A stretch of DNA of 64,000 nucleotides from assembly GCF_009760405.1 (NCBI RefSeq), contig NZ_WRPP01000011.1, positions 124,001 to 188,000 of the forward strand, given 5' to 3'. The position numbers and the translations under genes are program-made. Source of the stretch: Nocardia terrae (lineage in GTDB: Bacteria > Actinomycetota > Actinomycetes > Mycobacteriales > Mycobacteriaceae). The notes under the pieces are model-generated. The model was not told the origin of the DNA, made no database searches, and saw nothing but the letters and a program-made list of their open reading frames with translations. Position 1 is the stretch's first letter; each line of letters opens with the position of its first letter. Shown here piece by piece: positions 61,231-64,000 of this stretch.

Positions 61231-62181
61231 ATGGCCATCAGTTATCTGGAATCGATCGTCGTCGGCGCACTGCAAGGGGTGAGTGAGCTGTTCCCGGTCT
61301 CCAGCCTGGGCCACAGCATCCTGTTGCCCGCCTGGGCCGGTGGCAAGTGGGCCGATGATCTGAGCATGTCGGCCAAGGATTCCCCCTATCTGGCGCTGCT
61401 GGTGGCCATGCACGTCGCCACCGCGCTGGCCCTGGTGATCTTCTTCTGGCGCGACTGGGTGCGCATTCTGCGCGGTCTGTGGGATGTGGCCACGACGCGC
61501 CAAATCCGTACGCCCGAAGCGAGATTGGGCGTCCTGCTGGTGATCGCGACGATCCCGGTCGGCCTGGCCGGACTCTTGCTGGAGAAGCTCGTCCGGCACT
61601 ACCTCGGCAACCCGATTCCGACCTCGATCTTCCTGGCGATCAACGGCTTCGTGCTGTTGTCCGCGGAGCTCATGCGCAAGCGCGAGCACGAACCCGAGTT
61701 CCGGTTCTCCAGCCCCACCGGCCGCACCGGCGACCTCTCCATGGAGGACACCATCGTGCTCCCCATGACCGACCCGGACCGCGCCTCCGATGTGCGCCTG
61801 TCCCGCCTGAGCATTCGGGACGCCACCCTGATCGGCGCGGCCCAGATCGCCGCGCTCTTCCCCGGCATCAGCCGTTCGGGCAGCACCATCGTGGCGGGCC
61901 TGTTCAAGGGCATGCGCCACGAGGACGCCGCCCGCTTCGCCTTCCTGCTGGCCACCCCGGTCATCCTGGCGGCGGGCGTGCTGAAGATGCCCGAGCTGTT
62001 CAAGCACGAGAACCACGCCATCCTCGGTCCCGCGTTCGCGGGCAGCCTGGTGGCCGGTGTCATGTCCTATATCTCGGTCAAGTTCCTCACAGCCTACTTC
62101 GAGACCAAGACCCTGACGCCCTTCGCGATCTACTGCCTGGTCGCGGGTTTGGGCAGCTTGGTCTGGTTCAGCATTCGCTGA
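61231..62181 (+). CDS. uppP: UppP/BacA-family undecaprenyl-diphosphatase, divergent
   Basis: A 316-residue membrane phosphatase that recycles the undecaprenyl carrier lipid used for peptidoglycan and arabinogalactan. Motif one is ALQGVSELFPVSSLGHSILL; motif two is FPGISRSGSTIVAGLFKGMR. The protein is about 40 residues longer than typical forms, owing to a hydrophilic insert (RFSSPTGRTGDLSMEDTIVL). A canonical copy may exist elsewhere. AGGAA precedes ATG 61231. Confidence 0.9.
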   Translation: MAISYLESIVVGALQGVSELFPVSSLGHSILLPAWAGGKWADDLSMSAKDSPYLALLVAMHVATALALVIFFWRDWVRILRGLWDVATTRQIRTPEARLGVLLVIATIPVGLAGLLLEKLVRHYLGNPIPTSIFLAINGFVLLSAELMRKREHEPEFRFSSPTGRTGDLSMEDTIVLPMTDPDRASDVRLSRLSIRDATLIGAAQIAALFPGISRSGSTIVAGLFKGMRHEDAARFAFLLATPVILAAGVLKMPELFKHENHAILGPAFAGSLVAGVMSYISVKFLTAYFETKTLTPFAIYCLVAGLGSLVWFSIR

Positions 62182-62197
62182 GCCGGTCGCTCACAAC

Positions 62198-62252
62198 GAG
62201 AAATGCGCTGGTGCGGCACCCCGAAAAGGGTGCGGCACCAGCGCATTCTCGT
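62198..62252. terminator. Long hairpin between uppP and the cutinase gene
   Basis: Arms of about 23 bases (ATGCGCTGGTGCGGCACCC core) pair with one mismatch around a six-base loop, then GTTCTG. It sits between convergent genes. Confidence 0.8.
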
Positions 62253-62256
62253 TCTG

Positions 62257-63918
62257 TCAGTGGCCGGGCGTGGTGGTCGCCGGGGTCGTGGTGACCGGCG
62301 TGGTGGTGGTCGGCGGTACCGTCGTGGTGGTCACCGGCGGGGTGGTGGTGGTCGTGACCGGCGGCGTGGTCGTCGACGCCGGATCCGGGGTGACCGTGGT
62401 GGTCGGCGGGACCGTGGTGGTGGTCGGCGGCGTGGTGGTGGCCGGGGTGCTGGTGCCGCTCACCGGAGTCGTGGAACCGGTTGCCGGCGTGGTGGTTCCG
62501 GAGGTGAGGGTGGTGGGCGCGAGGGCCAGCGCGTTGGGCGCCTTGGTCGTGGTGGTCGGCGTCGAGGTGAGCGTCTTCGGGTTCAGCGTGCCCGCCTGCG
62601 CCTCCTTGGCCAGCTCGGTGAGCCAGGCCGCCGCGTAGTCCGCGGAGGAGACGTTCTTGCCGTTGTCCGGGTTCTGGTCGTGCCAGTAGTCGAAGTGGTG
62701 GCCGGTGCCGTTGGGGCCCAGGGTCAGGTTGTACGGATCGTTCAGCAGCACCGGAATGGTGTTCTGGTTGGTGGTGATCAGCCCGATGACCTCGTTGAAC
62801 ACCTTCTGCGGCAGGTAGGCCAGCGGCGACATGTTCTGGGCCTCGATATTGCTCGCGGCCACCGGCGTCGGATTGTCCTGGTTGGGCTTGTAATCCGGCT
62901 GCGACACCTTGAGCAGGACGTCGAGGAAGGTTTCCTTGCTGGTCCACCAGCCGGGGTTGTGCGCGATGTCGGCGAAGGCGTTGCCCGCGATCTTGCCCAG
63001 CGTCACGGCCACATCGATGCCGGTGGCGGGGGTGACGGTGCCGTCGTTCTGGAGCTGGTCGACATTGATCTGGCGGCCGACGTTGATGGCCAGCTGCAGC
63101 AGCGAGATGTTCTGCGGCGCGGCGCAGGTGAGATCGCCGTCGGAGCAGAAGGACGCGATGCGGCCGTTGAGCGAGCCGAAGTCACCTTGGTGGTCGGCCA
63201 GTGCGCCCTGACCGCCCGCGACGTCCTTGTTGTTCTGATAGCTCTGGTTGAAATTGTCGGGGTGGCTGGGATCCTTGGCCCCGATGAACGGTCCGTCGCC
63301 CGCCGAGCGACCCGAGTCGGCCAGGATCACGACACCGGCCACATTGCCCGGGTCCACGATCCCGTACTTGCCGTCGGCCCCGGCGTTCTGGTGGCCGATC
63401 TCCATGGCGACGCGGCGCGTGACGTCCGCGCCCTCGCTGTAGCCGACAATGGCGAACTTGGTGTTCGGGCAGGCCGCGGAGATATCGCGCATGACCTGCT
63501 CGGTATTGGCGACACCGGTGTTCACGGCGTCCTCGTAGCTGTTCAGGTTCGCCGGGTAGGACACGTACACGGCCCAGTACGAGTTGGAGTCGACCGACCC
63601 GCTCGGCGCGTTCACCACCGGATCCACCCAGTGGCTCTGGTAGTCGTCCGACAGCGCCGCCGGTAGCTCGTTGCCATTGGCGTCGACCAGCATCTTCGTG
63701 GTGCCCGCCTGCGGCGAGTCATTGCGGCCGGCGACCGAGATGGTCACCATGTCATGGCATTCGGTGACCGAGGCTTTCAACGCCGGGGCGGCCTGCTTCG
63801 AGTCCGGTGAAGACGTCACCGCGAATGTCGCCGCGACCGCCACCGCCACGCCGAGCGCCGCGATCGGCGCGACCGACGCCACCATGCGATGTCGTTTGAA
63901 GAAGTCGCGAATATCCAT
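62257..63918 (-). CDS. Cutinase-family exported hydrolase with Thr/Pro-rich tail
   Basis: A 553-residue protein. An N-terminal helix (VASVAPIAALGVAVAVAATF) is a signal or anchor. The alpha/beta domain has the nucleophile in FAIVGYSEGADVTRRVAMEI (GxSxG), a Cys pair typical of cutinases, and further conserved segments such as ILADSGRSAGDGPF. The last 110 residues are repeats of TTTPP and TTTVPPTTT, probably an O-mannosylated or cell-wall-spanning stalk. It may hydrolyse lipid esters in the mycomembrane. Confidence 0.87.
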   Translation of the reverse strand: MDIRDFFKRHRMVASVAPIAALGVAVAVAATFAVTSSPDSKQAAPALKASVTECHDMVTISVAGRNDSPQAGTTKMLVDANGNELPAALSDDYQSHWVDPVVNAPSGSVDSNSYWAVYVSYPANLNSYEDAVNTGVANTEQVMRDISAACPNTKFAIVGYSEGADVTRRVAMEIGHQNAGADGKYGIVDPGNVAGVVILADSGRSAGDGPFIGAKDPSHPDNFNQSYQNNKDVAGGQGALADHQGDFGSLNGRIASFCSDGDLTCAAPQNISLLQLAINVGRQINVDQLQNDGTVTPATGIDVAVTLGKIAGNAFADIAHNPGWWTSKETFLDVLLKVSQPDYKPNQDNPTPVAASNIEAQNMSPLAYLPQKVFNEVIGLITTNQNTIPVLLNDPYNLTLGPNGTGHHFDYWHDQNPDNGKNVSSADYAAAWLTELAKEAQAGTLNPKTLTSTPTTTTKAPNALALAPTTLTSGTTTPATGSTTPVSGTSTPATTTPPTTTTVPPTTTVTPDPASTTTPPVTTTTTPPVTTTTVPPTTTTPVTTTPATTTPGH

Positions 63919-64000
63919 GCCCGAATCCCCATTTCACCCCGACAGTGAACCGTCAGGCCCCCTGTGCAGGTCGGGCCATCTACCACCGGACACGTCGTCC

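Noticed and set aside
61866..61900. Fosfomycin or bacitracin resistance island around uppP
   Set aside because: uppP is a normal carrier-lipid recycling gene and no other resistance gene is near it.

Overview
The window is a high-GC actinobacterial chromosome segment, most likely from Nocardia or a close mycolic-acid-containing relative. The main evidence is four MspA/NfpAB-type porins, cutinase and lipoprotein genes, and gene order that follows the Mycobacterium tuberculosis chromosome (as I remember it) over long stretches. All family assignments come from reading the sequence and from memory; no database search was run.

Layout. 1-4924: an SDR oxidoreductase cut by the window edge with a DUF3224 gene, a small secreted protein, a SRPBCC-epimerase fusion, and an orphan cytochrome bc1 subunit b (qcrB) overlapping a 79-residue protein. 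4925-21443: a block matching M. tuberculosis Rv0946c-Rv0957, with pcrA, AroQ-delta chorismate mutase, succinate-semialdehyde dehydrogenase, pgi, an M23 peptidase, sucCD, a 34-kDa-antigen homologue, a DUF6350 membrane protein and purNH. Two decayed genes (an NTF2-like protein and a Uma2 nuclease) lie between pgi and the M23 gene. 21525-25741: a lipoprotein, a lectin-LysM protein, and a zinc-starvation module. In that module, cysteine-poor paralogues of bS18, uS14, bL33 and bL28 diverge from a degenerate COG0523 protein, bL31 and bL32, with Zur-box-like sites between them. 25763-33709: a HhH-like small protein, a DUF1906 protein, a double-VOC protein, and a conservon (sensor kinase, roadblock, DUF742, GTPase) followed by an MHYT membrane protein. 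34040-38983: mprA-mprB-pepD-moaB2 plus a small protein, with identical paired direct repeats before mprA and before pepD. 39229-42351: two tandem porin gene pairs. 42420-50914: mscL, a SAF protein, fmdB, formyl-THF cyclo-ligase, a Tat-exported phosphatase, galU, moeA/glp, rimJ and glpR, matching Rv0985c-Rv0996. 51010-64000: a parA/parB-like pair with a 22-bp palindrome, an NlpC/P60 peptidase, GH20 hexosaminidase, a beta-propeller protein, TetR, an AmiC-like receptor, an SGNH pseudogene, a GbsR-type regulator, an alpha/beta hydrolase, a UppP-like phosphatase and a cutinase with a Thr/Pro tail.

Themes. Much of the window serves the cell envelope and its stress responses: porins, MprAB-PepD, MscL, peptidoglycan hydrolases, UppP, GalU and the Glp/GlpR divisome pair. 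The strongest leads for new biology are (i) RNA hairpins in the porin leaders that keep pairing through compensatory changes, (ii) the MprA-type repeats at two promoters, (iii) PAYxTG repeats shared by a conservon GTPase and the PepD protease, (iv) the P-loop-less COG0523 protein in the zinc-starvation module, (v) the par pair with its palindrome, and (vi) the orphan qcrB with its coupled small protein. I saw no CRISPR array, intact insertion sequence, rRNA or tRNA.
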